Below are positions 45,012 through 54,089 of a stretch of DNA of 64,000 bases, in pieces; position 1 is the first letter of the stretch; each line of letters starts with the position of its first letter. Under the pieces are notes generated by a model, which made no database searches, was not told where the DNA came from, and saw nothing but the letters and a program-made list of their open reading frames with translations. A program made the translations under genes and the position numbers. The stretch comes from Tatumella saanichensis (GTDB lineage Bacteria > Pseudomonadota > Gammaproteobacteria > Enterobacterales > Enterobacteriaceae): contig NZ_ATMI01000053.1 in assembly GCF_000439375.1 (NCBI RefSeq), positions 1 to 64,000 of the forward strand. Direction: 5' to 3'.

Positions 45012-45962
45012 TTAGGGAGCCGGATGATGGGTAGCCCAGTGTTCAGCGACCTGCTGGCGAGTGCAGACCCACACATCCGAATACTGACTGATATGGTCAA
45101 GAAAGCGCTGTAAGGCGCGAAAACGTCCCGGCCTTCCGAGAATACGGCAATGCATGCCGACCGACATCATCTTCGGTGAATCCGCTCCTTCTTGGTACAA
45201 CACGTCAAAACTGTCACGCAGGTAGGTAAAGAACTGCTCTGCGGTATTAAACCCTTGTGGCGTGGCGAAGCGCATATCATTACATTCCAGCGTATAAGGG
45301 ACCACCAGATGCTGTCGTACCTCACCAGACTCACAGGTAACCGGCGTCCAGAAAGGCAGATCATCCCCGTAATTATCGCTGTCATAAAGGAATCCGCCCT
45401 GCTCCACCAGCAACCTGCGGGTATTGGGGCTATCTCGTCCGGTGTACCACCCCACAGGAGACTTACCGAACAGCTCAGTCAGGACGTCAATGGCCTGCTG
45501 CATATGCTGCTGCTCCTGATGTGGCGGCATGTCCTGATAATGGATCCAGCGCCAGCCATGACTCACCACATCATAATCAGCCGCTTTAATCGCCGCGACA
45601 ATCTCTGGATTACGGGCCAGCGCCATCGCCACCCCAAATACCGTAAGAGGTAGTCCACGCTTTTCAAATTCCTGATGGATGCGCCAGAACCCTGCCCGGG
45701 AGCCGTACTCATACAGCGAATCCATAGACATATGCTGTGCCGGATAACTGGCCGCCCCGATAATATCCGATAAGAACTGTTCAGACCCGGCATCACCGTG
45801 CCAGACATGATTTTCCCCTCCTTCTTCGTAGTTGAGGACGAACTGTACTGCCACTCGGGCGTTACCGGGCCAGACTACCCGAGGCGGCTTACCGGCATAA
45901 CCGATCAGATCCCGTGGATAGTGATCGCCGAGATCGTATTTCTGAAGGTGACGTTCGCTCAT
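45012..45962 (-). CDS. puuE: PuuE, allantoinase of the polysaccharide-deacetylase family
   Basis: A 316-residue NodB-like deacetylase fold. Visible motifs: LNYEEGGENHVWHGD, SHGWRWIHYQD (metal His pair region) and GWYTGRDSPNTRRLLVE. This is the metal-light allantoinase type found in bacteria that lack the AllB allantoinase; it makes allantoate from allantoin. It connects UraD (allantoin) to HpxK (allantoate) in the same neighbourhood. Read from its own promoter in the 167-bp gap before speG, convergent with hpxZ. Confidence 0.93.
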   Translation of the reverse strand: MSERHLQKYDLGDHYPRDLIGYAGKPPRVVWPGNARVAVQFVLNYEEGGENHVWHGDAGSEQFLSDIIGAASYPAQHMSMDSLYEYGSRAGFWRIHQEFEKRGLPLTVFGVAMALARNPEIVAAIKAADYDVVSHGWRWIHYQDMPPHQEQQHMQQAIDVLTELFGKSPVGWYTGRDSPNTRRLLVEQGGFLYDSDNYGDDLPFWTPVTCESGEVRQHLVVPYTLECNDMRFATPQGFNTAEQFFTYLRDSFDVLYQEGADSPKMMSVGMHCRILGRPGRFRALQRFLDHISQYSDVWVCTRQQVAEHWATHHPAP

Positions 45963-46156
45963 GTTAATGCTCTCCTGAATCGGGTAACTGTTCCCTTGCT
46001 GCCAAATGCGTCACAGTTCAGTAAGCAAGGATTGTGCCATCGCCATTTTCACGGCACTGTTGCACAATCATCCGGATATTCCCCTGCCGGTTTAGACTAT
46101 CATAATGGCATTTATTACTCGGCACACGGATGCCACAGGCTATTCAGGAGTCCACC

Positions 46157-46705
46157 ATGACTATCAAACTTCGCCCACTGGAACGCGAAGATCTCCATTT
46201 CGTTCATCAGCTGGATAACAATGCCAGTGTCATGCGTTACTGGTTTGAAGAACCCTATGAAGCTTTTGTCGAGCTTTCTGACCTGTACAACAAACATATT
46301 CATGATCAGACCGAGCGCCGTTTTGTGGTGGAGCATCAAGGACAAAATGCTGGCTTGGTCGAGCTGGTGGAAATCAACCATGTACACCGCCGTGCAGAGT
46401 TTCAGATAATCATCGACCCAGCCCATCAGGGAAAAGGGCTAGCTAGTCAAGCGGCTAAACTGGCAATGGAATATGGGTTTTCAGTGCTGAACTTGTATAA
46501 ACTCTACCTGATCGTTGATGAAGAAAACGAAAAGGCGATCCACATATACAGCAAGCTGGGGTTTGAAATAGAGGGCGTGTTAAAACACGAGTTTTTTATC
46601 AATGGTGAATACCGTAACACCATTCGTATGTGTATCTTTCAACATCAGTTTCTGGAAAAGTTCCGCCAGCCCCGCTCCCCGATGGTCAGCCCGACTGCGC
46701 AATAA
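46157..46705 (+). CDS. speG: SpeG, spermidine N1-acetyltransferase
   Basis: With this start the protein is 182 residues (E. coli 186). This GNAT-family enzyme acetylates spermidine and spermine to lower polyamine toxicity. [33 protein letters not shown] is diagnostic, with acetyl-CoA loop [19 protein letters not shown] lies 8 bases before the ATG at 46157; an ATG nine codons upstream (46130) has a weaker ribosome site. Convergent with ygaC. Confidence 0.97.
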   Translation: MTIKLRPLEREDLHFVHQLDNNASVMRYWFEEPYEAFVELSDLYNKHIHDQTERRFVVEHQGQNAGLVELVEINHVHRRAEFQIIIDPAHQGKGLASQAAKLAMEYGFSVLNLYKLYLIVDEENEKAIHIYSKLGFEIEGVLKHEFFINGEYRNTIRMCIFQHQFLEKFRQPRSPMVSPTAQ

Positions 46706-46734
46706 GGCAGCAACAAACGCCTACCTCAAGGTAA

Positions 46735-46771
46735 GGCAGAAACAGCCTGCGGCGACGCGGCTGTTTCTGCC
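46735..46771. other. Strong inverted repeat between convergent speG and ygaC
   Basis: A perfect 13-bp stem GGCAGAAACAGCC/GGCTGTTTCTGCC with an 11-base loop. No T run follows on either strand, but position and strength suggest a shared 3' end for both genes. Confidence 0.65.
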
Positions 46772-46783
46772 AAGTGTTAAGAT

Positions 46784-47119
46784 TCAGCCGAAGACACCGT
46801 TCAGATAACGTTCCAGTGCCATACGTGAACTGAAACCGTGTGGGATGCCATAATGCTCTCCCGGTTCATCCGTAGACAGCAACGGAAACTCGGTGTAGTG
46901 GTCACTGCTTTTACTTTCAGACGCCGGTTCTGCGAAGTTCTGACTTTTCGCTTTCAGGGTCGGATGGATCACCAATGCGGTACGTCCCATGCGGGCTTCC
47001 CGGTTAACATACACATAATCTTCCCCCCTACGGTAGCCATATGCTTTTGCGGTCACCAGATCCATCTCAAATCCTGCTTTTTCCAATACGCGGGCGACCT
47101 CATCCGGACGTAAATACAT
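46784..47119 (-). CDS. ygaC: YgaC, conserved enterobacterial protein of unknown function
   Basis: 111 residues. The N-terminus [17 protein letters not shown] and [31 protein letters not shown], and the C-terminal [20 protein letters not shown], match E. coli YgaC closely. Function unknown; E. coli ygaC is known as a Fur-regulated gene, but I could not find a convincing Fur box upstream here. It diverges from ygaM, as in E. coli. Confidence 0.92.
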   Translation of the reverse strand: MYLRPDEVARVLEKAGFEMDLVTAKAYGYRRGEDYVYVNREARMGRTALVIHPTLKAKSQNFAEPASESKSSDHYTEFPLLSTDEPGEHYGIPHGFSSRMALERYLNGVFG

Positions 47120-47273
47120 AGTTAATCCCCTTCATTCTTATGATACCGGTTAACTTTATCGCAGCACCTCTATCCTGTGGCTAAGATCATTCGGAATCTT
47201 CCTTAACTTTCAGCATAGTTCAGATCAGCGTCTATACTCAGTTAACAGGTATTAATCAAAACGGAGATTAAAA

Positions 47274-47591
47274 ATGCCAGCTAAACCAAAAAAAATTGAA
47301 GCCGAAACTGAAGAAACTCAACTGGACGTGAGTGAACTCGCGGACAGCCTGGATGCATTACTCAAGTCTTATTCTGATGATGCTCAGGACGGCCTAGAAG
47401 AAGCGCAAAAAAATGCCCAGAAGCTTCTGAAGAAAGCACGTGCCTCGCTGAAAGACAACCTGCCGGATGCCGACGATATCGGCGAACCGTCATGCTGTGC
47501 AGATGCTTGGGTGCGTAGTAATCCGGTACCGGCTGCCGGTATCGGTGCTGCACTGGGCCTTATTGCCGGTTTCCTACTGGCAAGACGTTAA
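47274..47591 (+). CDS. ygaM: YgaM, ElaB/YqjD-family ribosome-associated membrane protein
   Basis: 105 residues: charged helical N-terminal part (ELADSLDALLKSYSDDAQDGLEEAQKNAQ) and one C-terminal membrane anchor (PAAGIGAALGLIAGFLLARR), the DUF883 pattern. Family members bind ribosomes and tether them to the inner membrane in stationary phase. It contains an unusual Cys-Cys pair (EPSCCADAW) just before the anchor. Its neighbour on the far side in E. coli is nrdHIEF, which is not present here. Confidence 0.9.
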   Translation: MPAKPKKIEAETEETQLDVSELADSLDALLKSYSDDAQDGLEEAQKNAQKLLKKARASLKDNLPDADDIGEPSCCADAWVRSNPVPAAGIGAALGLIAGFLLARR

Positions 47592-47632
47592 TCTCTGGCC
47601 CGCTCAAGGCATAAGTTGATGCCTTACCTGTT

Positions 47633-47668
47633 ACTGCCAGCCCGCTTTCAGGACTGGTAGTTTTTTTT
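47633..47668 (+). terminator. Terminator of ygaM
   Basis: ACTGCCAG (47633-47640) pairs with CTGGTAGT (47654-47661), with one G-T pair and a 13-base loop, followed by eight T. Confidence 0.8.
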
Positions 47669-48558
47669 GAACGGATATTCTCCCCCTTGCCCTCACCTCC
47701 GTACGCTTCCCCCTTTCAGCGACCACCACGTTGACGACAAGGCCAAAGGCCGATTTTGTCCAAAATAGCGCTACCTATCATCAAAACTTTTCAAAAATAG
47801 TCCTCAGGTCTGACTCACTCCCCCCACAATAATGTATCCCTCGTCATTCCATATTTTTAATAAAATCCCCCCTGACACTCATCCTCTAGCAACAGAAATA
47901 GCCATCACTCGCCCCCTTGAAATTAACAAAAATATGCTGACGAAGTCAGAGCATTATTCTGTCCTCCAAGGAACTAAAATGGATAAAATATTGACCGATG
48001 AATAGCATGAATATATTTGTGGTTGCTAAGAGAATATTTACACTTCCTACCGCCCTCTACTTCAAAAATTCAAAAAGAAATATCCCCCAAAATAACATAG
48101 CTACCTAGACCATAAGTCCATAATTAACACCTAAAAGCAGTAATAAATTTTATCTGTGCAGGATTCATTGGTGAATACCTCTACGTCACTTACCAGCGAT
48201 ACTGACAGTGTCTGCCAGAGGACTACACAGTAAGGCTACCCACAGCCCGTAGTCAGCGAAGAAATCCTCTTATCCAATAAGGGATAAGACCCGATCTTGG
48301 CTAAAAAAAATGACATAAAGTTTCGTGGCTTATTATTCATTTTTTATTTAATGAACAGAAAATATCGAGAGTGAAATATTTCCTGCCATCCCTTATCAGT
48401 ACTGGAATAATCGCAGATCCGCACAGTTAACCAAGCGGAATAATGTCACACCAAGGGTTGCCAGATAAATTCATTGTGGTACGGTTAAAAAAGTAAATCA
48501 CCCTCCGGACTGCATAACCCCATGAAAAAATAAATAACACTCAGGAAATGACAACTGA
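47669..48558. other. AT-rich gene-free region upstream of proV
   Basis: 890 bp without an open frame of 60 codons on either strand, clearly A/T-richer than its neighbours, with many short A and T runs. In E. coli nrdHIEF and the proU promoters fall between ygaM and proV. Here it should hold the osmotically controlled, H-NS-silenced proU promoters. Weak candidates are TTGACC at 47991-47996 and TTGCCA about 100 bp before proV. A dyad CTTATCC/GGATAAG (48269-48275 with 48282-48288) is the clearest structure. Confidence 0.7.
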
Positions 48559-49752
48559 ATGGCAATTAAACTTGAAGTAAAAAACCTGTATAAGATCTTT
48601 GGAGACCACCCCGGGCGAGCGTTTAAATACCTAGAGCGCGGAATGGACAAAGATCAGATCCTTGAAAAAACGGGGCTTTCCGTTGGCGTCAAAGATGCCA
48701 GTCTGGCCATTGAAGAAGGCGAGATATTTGTGATCATGGGATTATCCGGCTCCGGAAAATCCACTATGGTTCGCCTTCTCAATCGTCTGATCGAACCCAC
48801 CCGTGGCCAAGTGCTGATTGATGGCTTGGATATCGCTGCGATCCCTGAGTCACAGTTACGCGATATTCGTCGCAGTAAAATCAGTATGGTGTTTCAGTCT
48901 TTTGCGCTGATGCCGCATATGAACGTGCTTAACAATACCGCTTTTGGTATGGAATTGGCCGGCGTTCCTCTCGCAGAGCGTGAGGAAAAAGCCTTAGATG
49001 CGCTGCGCCAAGTTGGCCTGGAAAAGTATGCCCATGCCTGGCCAGATGAGTTATCTGGAGGGATGCGCCAGCGTGTTGGCTTGGCCCGAGCGCTAGCGAT
49101 AAACCCTGATATCTTATTGATGGATGAAGCATTCTCTGCCCTCGATCCCCTCATCCGTACGGAAATGCAGGATGAACTGGTCAAACTGCAAACCCGCCAG
49201 CAACGCACTATCGTGTTTATTTCTCATGATCTTGATGAAGCCATGCGTATCGGTGACCGTATTGCCATTATGCAGAATGGGGAAGTGGTACAGGTCGGTA
49301 CCCCGGATGAGATCTTAAATAATCCGGCCAATGACTATGTGAAAACCTTCTTCCGTGGCGTCGATATCAGCCAAGTCTTCAGTGCCAAAGACATTGCCAA
49401 ACGTGGTGCCAACGCCTTGTTGCGTAAAGCCCCTGGCTTTGGTCCGCGTACTGCACTGCAGCTGTTACGGGATCAGGATCGCGATTATGGCTATGTGCTG
49501 GATAAGCAAAAATTTGCCGGCGTGGTCTCCTGTGATTCACTGCAATTAGCACTGGATAACGGTACCCCGCTGGAAAGTGCTTTCCTGGCGCAGCCGGAGC
49601 CGGTTCCGGCAACCACACCACTTAACGAGATTTTCAGTCATGTGGCGGCGGCACCTTGTGCAGTGCCAGTGACGGATGAAGACAATCAATACATTGGCGT
49701 TATTTCAAAAAGCAGTCTGTTACGGGCTCTGGACCGCGAGGGGAATCAGTAA
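48559..49752 (+). CDS. proV: ProV, glycine betaine/proline ABC transporter ATPase
   Basis: 397 residues (E. coli 400). The ABC domain has Walker [10 protein letters not shown], signature [17 protein letters not shown], Walker [13 protein letters not shown], and switch His in [11 protein letters not shown]. Two C-terminal CBS motifs (about 280-397) serve osmotic/ionic-strength sensing in this family. The inner-membrane transporter takes up compatible solutes under osmotic stress. The stop overlaps the proW start by one base. Confidence 0.98.
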   Translation: MAIKLEVKNLYKIFGDHPGRAFKYLERGMDKDQILEKTGLSVGVKDASLAIEEGEIFVIMGLSGSGKSTMVRLLNRLIEPTRGQVLIDGLDIAAIPESQLRDIRRSKISMVFQSFALMPHMNVLNNTAFGMELAGVPLAEREEKALDALRQVGLEKYAHAWPDELSGGMRQRVGLARALAINPDILLMDEAFSALDPLIRTEMQDELVKLQTRQQRTIVFISHDLDEAMRIGDRIAIMQNGEVVQVGTPDEILNNPANDYVKTFFRGVDISQVFSAKDIAKRGANALLRKAPGFGPRTALQLLRDQDRDYGYVLDKQKFAGVVSCDSLQLALDNGTPLESAFLAQPEPVPATTPLNEIFSHVAAAPCAVPVTDEDNQYIGVISKSSLLRALDREGNQ

Positions 49753-50924
49753 TGAGTAAACCAGATACCAATCCTTGGGGCGACACCGCTTCCACCACCG
49801 GCAGCGCCCCAGCCTCAACACCTGCCGCTTCCGGTAACAGCGATCCTTGGTCATCCTCCTCGGCAGCCCCTTCCGGCAATACCGCAGATGCCAGTAGTGG
49901 TGGCGGAGATGCTTGGAGTACCGGTGGAACCTCGACTAACAGTAGCAGCAGTAACGACTGGCTGAATGCCACGCCACCGCCAAGTCATGAGCATTTCAGT
50001 TTGATGGATCCCTTCCATAAGACACTGATCCCGCTGGACAGCTGGGTCACTCATGCGATCGATTGGGTGGTCAACAACTTCCGCCCGGTGTTTCAGGGGA
50101 TCCGCGTCCCGGTGGATTACATCCTCAGTGCTTTCCAGCATCTACTGACGTCATTGCCCTCTCCTGTCGCGATCCTGATCTTTACATTGATCGCTTGGCA
50201 GATGACCAACGGCGTCATGGGGATCGCAACGCTTGTCTCGCTGGTCGTCATCGGTGCAATCGGGGCTTGGGGCGATGCGATGGTCACCTTATCGTTGGTA
50301 TTGACCTCATTGCTGTTCTGTATTGTTATCGGTCTGCCGCTGGGGATCTGGCTGGCACGCAGTGAGCGAGCAGCCAAAATTATTCGCCCGATCCTTGATG
50401 CCATGCAGACCACCCCGGCCTTCGTCTATCTGGTCCCGATCGTTATGCTGTTTGGCATCGGTAACGTGCCAGGCGTGGTGGTCACTATTATCTTTGCCCT
50501 GCCGCCTATCGTTCGCCTAACGATCCTCGGGATCAAACAGGTGCCGGCAGATCTGATCGAAGCCAGTGAATCCTTCGGTGCCAGCCCGCGTCAGATGCTG
50601 TTTAAAGTACAGCTGCCGCTGGCCATGCCAACCATCATGGCCGGGGTTAACCAGACCCTGATGTTGTCCCTGTCTATGGTAGTGATTGCCTCGATGATCG
50701 CCGTCGGCGGTTTAGGTCAGATGGTACTACGCGGCATTGGTCGTCTCGATATGGGGCTGGCCACGGTCGGTGGTGTCGGTATCGTCATTCTGGCGATTAT
50801 CCTTGACCGTCTTACACAGTCTGTCGGAGGCAGCAGCCGCAACCGTCAGCAACGTCACTGGTGCCTCAGTGGCCCGGTCGGACTGCTGATGCGTCCGTTC
50901 TCCAAGCATTCCACTACCCGCTAA
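49752..50924 (+). CDS. proW: ProW, glycine betaine/proline ABC transporter permease
   Basis: 390 residues, about 36 longer than E. coli ProW (354). The extra length is a Ser/Thr/Gly/Asn-rich N-terminal periplasmic segment (residues 1-75), where E. coli has a shorter tract of the same style. From [24 protein letters not shown] on, the sequence is nearly that of E. coli, with seven or so membrane segments and an EAA loop at [28 protein letters not shown]. Start TAATG with proV. Confidence 0.97.
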   Translation: MSKPDTNPWGDTASTTGSAPASTPAASGNSDPWSSSSAAPSGNTADASSGGGDAWSTGGTSTNSSSSNDWLNATPPPSHEHFSLMDPFHKTLIPLDSWVTHAIDWVVNNFRPVFQGIRVPVDYILSAFQHLLTSLPSPVAILIFTLIAWQMTNGVMGIATLVSLVVIGAIGAWGDAMVTLSLVLTSLLFCIVIGLPLGIWLARSERAAKIIRPILDAMQTTPAFVYLVPIVMLFGIGNVPGVVVTIIFALPPIVRLTILGIKQVPADLIEASESFGASPRQMLFKVQLPLAMPTIMAGVNQTLMLSLSMVVIASMIAVGGLGQMVLRGIGRLDMGLATVGGVGIVILAIILDRLTQSVGGSSRNRQQRHWCLSGPVGLLMRPFSKHSTTR

Positions 50925-50974
50925 TTGAACAGATGCCCGCCTGCTGCGGGCATCGCGATATCAGAGGAATACCT

Positions 50975-51973
50975 ATGCGTAAATTATTCACCACAGCCAC
51001 CACCATTACCTTACTGATGGCAGGTCACAGTTATGCCGCCGATCTGCCAGGTACCGGCGTTACCGTTCAGCCAGTACAGAGTTCTATCAGTGGAGAAACC
51101 TTCCAGACCCTGCTGGTCAGCCGCGCCTTGGAAAAACTGGGTTACACCGTTGAGAAGCCAGAAGAAGTGGATTACAACGTCGGCTACACCTCTATTGCGT
51201 CAGGCGATGCGACCTTTACCGCGGTTAACTGGCAACCCCTGCACGATGATATGTATCAAGCGGCGGGTGGAGATAAAGTCTTTTACCGTGAAGGCACCTA
51301 TGTCACCGGTGCGGCGCAAGGTTATCTGATTGATAAAAAAACCGCTGAGCAGTACCACATCACCAATATTGCGCAGTTGAAAGATCCTAAGCTGGCCAAA
51401 CTGTTTGATACCAATGGCGACGGGAAAGCCGATATGACCGGCTGTACCCCAGGCTGGGGATGTGAAGCAGTCATTAACCATCAAGTTAAAGCCTATGGCC
51501 TGAGCAATACCGTTCAAGTTAATGAAGGGAATTACTCTGCCATGATGGCGGATACCATCTCCCGTTATAAACAAGGCAAACCCATCCTCTATTACACTTG
51601 GACGCCGTACTGGGTCAGTGATGTCCTCAAGCCCGGCCGCGATGTCGTCTGGTTGCAGGTACCATTCTCTTCCTTACCGGGAGCCCAAAAGAATGTAAAT
51701 ACCCAGCTGTCAAACGGCGCGAATTATGGCTTCCCGGTCAACACCATGCACATTGTTGCCAACAAAGCATGGGCCATGAAAAACCCCGCTGCGGCAAAAT
51801 TGTTTGCTGAAATGCGTCTGCCATTGGCCGATATTAATGCGCAGAATGCCCGCATGAATGACGGCCAAAGCAGTGATGCCGATGTCAACAGCCAGGTCAA
51901 CGGTTGGATTGGTGCCCATCAGACCCAATTTAACCAATGGATCAGTGACGCATTGGCTGCAGCAAAATCTTAA
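50975..51973 (+). CDS. proX: ProX, glycine betaine-binding periplasmic protein
   Basis: With this start the protein is 332 residues (E. coli 330). A signal peptide ends near SYA-ADLPG (residue 21). The OpuAC-like binding domain follows, with Trp residues that form the betaine aromatic cage ([19 protein letters not shown]) and [15 protein letters not shown], with a Cys pair likely in a disulfide. A frame beginning at 50861 is a shadow over the proW end; GAGGAA before the ATG fixes the start. Last gene of proVWX, followed by a strong terminator. Confidence 0.98.
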   Translation: MRKLFTTATTITLLMAGHSYAADLPGTGVTVQPVQSSISGETFQTLLVSRALEKLGYTVEKPEEVDYNVGYTSIASGDATFTAVNWQPLHDDMYQAAGGDKVFYREGTYVTGAAQGYLIDKKTAEQYHITNIAQLKDPKLAKLFDTNGDGKADMTGCTPGWGCEAVINHQVKAYGLSNTVQVNEGNYSAMMADTISRYKQGKPILYYTWTPYWVSDVLKPGRDVVWLQVPFSSLPGAQKNVNTQLSNGANYGFPVNTMHIVANKAWAMKNPAAAKLFAEMRLPLADINAQNARMNDGQSSDADVNSQVNGWIGAHQTQFNQWISDALAAAKS

Positions 51974-51990
51974 GTTTACAATTACCGCTC

Positions 51991-52017
51991 AGGACAGCTT
52001 CGGCTGTCCTTTTTTTA
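51991..52017 (+). terminator. Terminator of proVWX
   Basis: A perfect 8-bp stem AGGACAGC/GCTGTCCT closed by a UUCG tetraloop and followed by seven T. Confidence 0.96.
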
Positions 52018-52236
52018 TCCCACATCGGTGTCTTTCGGTAGCTCTTCGCCTTTTATCAGCAGAAAAGACCGTTGCAGACTATTACCCTGCTAAGGGTTTT
52101 GATATCGTTAGGCTATTACTGTTTTAGTTAGGTGACTTTTGCAGAAGTAATTATCATTCTGAGGAAACACTGCCTTAGCGTACCGTCCCCGAACAGTAAT
52201 CTATTGTGAACTTTATTTTTTCAGCGAGGCCGCTAC

Positions 52237-52746
52237 GTGGAAAGCTCTTTTACCCCTATCGAAGAAATGCTGGATGTTCTGGCAGAACGTCACACCAATT
52301 ATCCTGTACATGAAGTTCTCCTAACCCGTCTGTGCATGCATATTCAGGGAAAATTGCTCGATAATCGTAATAAAATGCTCAAAGAGCGCGGTATCAATGA
52401 CACGCTGTTTACCGCACTCATGACCCTAGATGCCCGTGAAAACCAAAGTATTCAGCCCTCTGAGCTCAGTTCAGCATTGGGATCCTCACGCACCAATGCC
52501 ACCCGCATTGCGGATGAGCTGGAAAAACGCGGCTGGATTGAACGCAAAGAGAGTGACAGCGATCGCCGCTGCCTGCATCTTCATCTCACCCAACAGGGCT
52601 ACGATTTCTTATGTGAAGTGCTGCCGCCACAACATGAAAGCCTGAAGCACCTGTGGAGCGTATTAAACTCTGAAGAACAACAACAACTGGAAGCCATTTC
52701 CCGCAAGTTACTGCATCGTCTTGACGAAATGGGCACTCAGTTATAA
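52237..52746 (+). CDS. mprA: MprA (EmrR), MarR-family repressor of emrAB
   Basis: 169 residues (E. coli 176, with a shorter C-terminus here). The winged helix-turn-helix motif [39 protein letters not shown] is almost unchanged from E. coli. It represses its own operon and is released by uncouplers and hydrophobic drugs. GTG start with GAGG eight bases upstream. First gene of mprA-emrA-emrB; a 159-bp gap precedes emrA. Confidence 0.97.
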   Translation: MESSFTPIEEMLDVLAERHTNYPVHEVLLTRLCMHIQGKLLDNRNKMLKERGINDTLFTALMTLDARENQSIQPSELSSALGSSRTNATRIADELEKRGWIERKESDSDRRCLHLHLTQQGYDFLCEVLPPQHESLKHLWSVLNSEEQQQLEAISRKLLHRLDEMGTQL

Positions 52747-52905
52747 GCACGGATAACCACGTCAAATACGTCAATAAGTCATGAAGTGCTAAATCACCGG
52801 TACGGGTTTTAGGTATGCTTGCGTGCCTTTTCTCCGGTACCGGCTTTTCACTTGAAAAGGTTGCAAGGTACCGGATTTTATACTTATACCTATCCGGAGA
52901 ATACC

Positions 52906-54072
52906 ATGAGTGCAGGTGAAGAAACGCTGCCACCCCGCCAGCCAGCAAAGAATAAAAGGAAAACCCTGCTTAGTCTGCTGGCACTCGTCTGTGTCCTGGC
53001 GGCTATCGGCTACTTTGTTTACTGGTTGCTGGTGCTGAGCCATTATCAGCAAACCGACGATGCTTACGTCTCCGGCAACCAAGTACAAATCATGCCGCAA
53101 GTCTCCGGCAGCGTAACCAAAGTCTGGTTCGATAATACTGACTACGTGAAGCAAGGCGATATCCTGGTCTCTCTGGATAAAACTGATGCCCAGCAGGCCT
53201 ATGAAAAAGCAATGACCGGTCTGGCCACCAGCGTTCGCCAGACCCAGCAGGCGATGATTAACAGTAAACAGTATCTGGCCAACATTACCCTGAAAAAAAT
53301 TGCCCTCAATCAGGCCCAAGCTGATCTACAGCGTCGTATCCCATTAGGTAAATCGCAACTGATTGGTCGTGAAGATTTACAACACGCCCGTGATGCGGTC
53401 ACCAGCGCCCAGGCAGCCTTAGATGTCGCCACTCAGCAATATAATGCTAACCAGGCGATGCTACTGAATACCTCACTGGAAAACCAACCAGCAGTCCAGC
53501 AGAGCGCCACCGCGTTGCGTGATGCTTGGCTGGCATTACAGCGTACCGATATCCGCAGCCCGATTAATGGTTACGTTTCTCAGCGTTCCGTGCAGGTCGG
53601 TTCACAGATCTCCACCTCCAGCGCGCTGATGGCAGTGGTACCAGACCGACAGTTGTGGATCGATGCCAACTTTAAAGAAACCCAACTGGCCGATGTGCGT
53701 ATCGGTCAACCGGCCAAAATTGTCTCCGATATTTACGGCGATGATGTGGTCTACCACGGTAAGGTAGTGGGACTGGATATGGGAACCGGCAGTGCGTTCT
53801 CTCTGCTTCCGGCACAAAATGCCACCGGTAACTGGATCAAAGTGGTTCAGCGTCTGCCGGTGCGGGTTTCTATCGATCCACAAGACTTGGCAAAACATCC
53901 GTTACGTATTGGCCTATCGACATTGGTGACCGTGGATACCAGCGATAAGCAGGGGGCTGTCTTAGCCACTAGCGTTCGAACCACACCTGCCTATCAGAGT
54001 AATGCTCTGGAGCTTTCTCTGGCACCGGTGAACCAGGTGATTGCAGCCATTATCCACGCTAACGCGGACTGA
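52906..54072 (+). CDS. emrA: EmrA, membrane fusion protein of the EmrAB-TolC efflux pump
   Basis: With this start the protein is 388 residues (E. coli 390). One N-terminal membrane anchor (LLSLLALVCVLAAIGYFVYW, about 20-40) leads to a periplasmic HlyD-type barrel and coiled coil (QTDDAYVSGNQVQIMPQVSG, GREDLQHARDAVTSAQAALDVATQQYNANQAM). It links EmrB to TolC across the periplasm. GGAGA before the ATG at 52906 decides the start; the longer frame from 52819 is a shadow. Confidence 0.97.
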   Translation: MSAGEETLPPRQPAKNKRKTLLSLLALVCVLAAIGYFVYWLLVLSHYQQTDDAYVSGNQVQIMPQVSGSVTKVWFDNTDYVKQGDILVSLDKTDAQQAYEKAMTGLATSVRQTQQAMINSKQYLANITLKKIALNQAQADLQRRIPLGKSQLIGREDLQHARDAVTSAQAALDVATQQYNANQAMLLNTSLENQPAVQQSATALRDAWLALQRTDIRSPINGYVSQRSVQVGSQISTSSALMAVVPDRQLWIDANFKETQLADVRIGQPAKIVSDIYGDDVVYHGKVVGLDMGTGSAFSLLPAQNATGNWIKVVQRLPVRVSIDPQDLAKHPLRIGLSTLVTVDTSDKQGAVLATSVRTTPAYQSNALELSLAPVNQVIAAIIHANAD

Positions 54073-54089
54073 TGGCCGGAGACAACAGT

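Noticed and set aside
47120-47180. Possible Fur box upstream of ygaC
   Set aside because: E. coli ygaC is Fur-regulated, but no stretch here matches the GATAAT repeat pattern well enough.
49700-49972. 90-codon frame antisense to the proV-proW junction
   Set aside because: Low-complexity Leu/Pro/Val product that mirrors the Ser/Gly-rich proW N-terminus.
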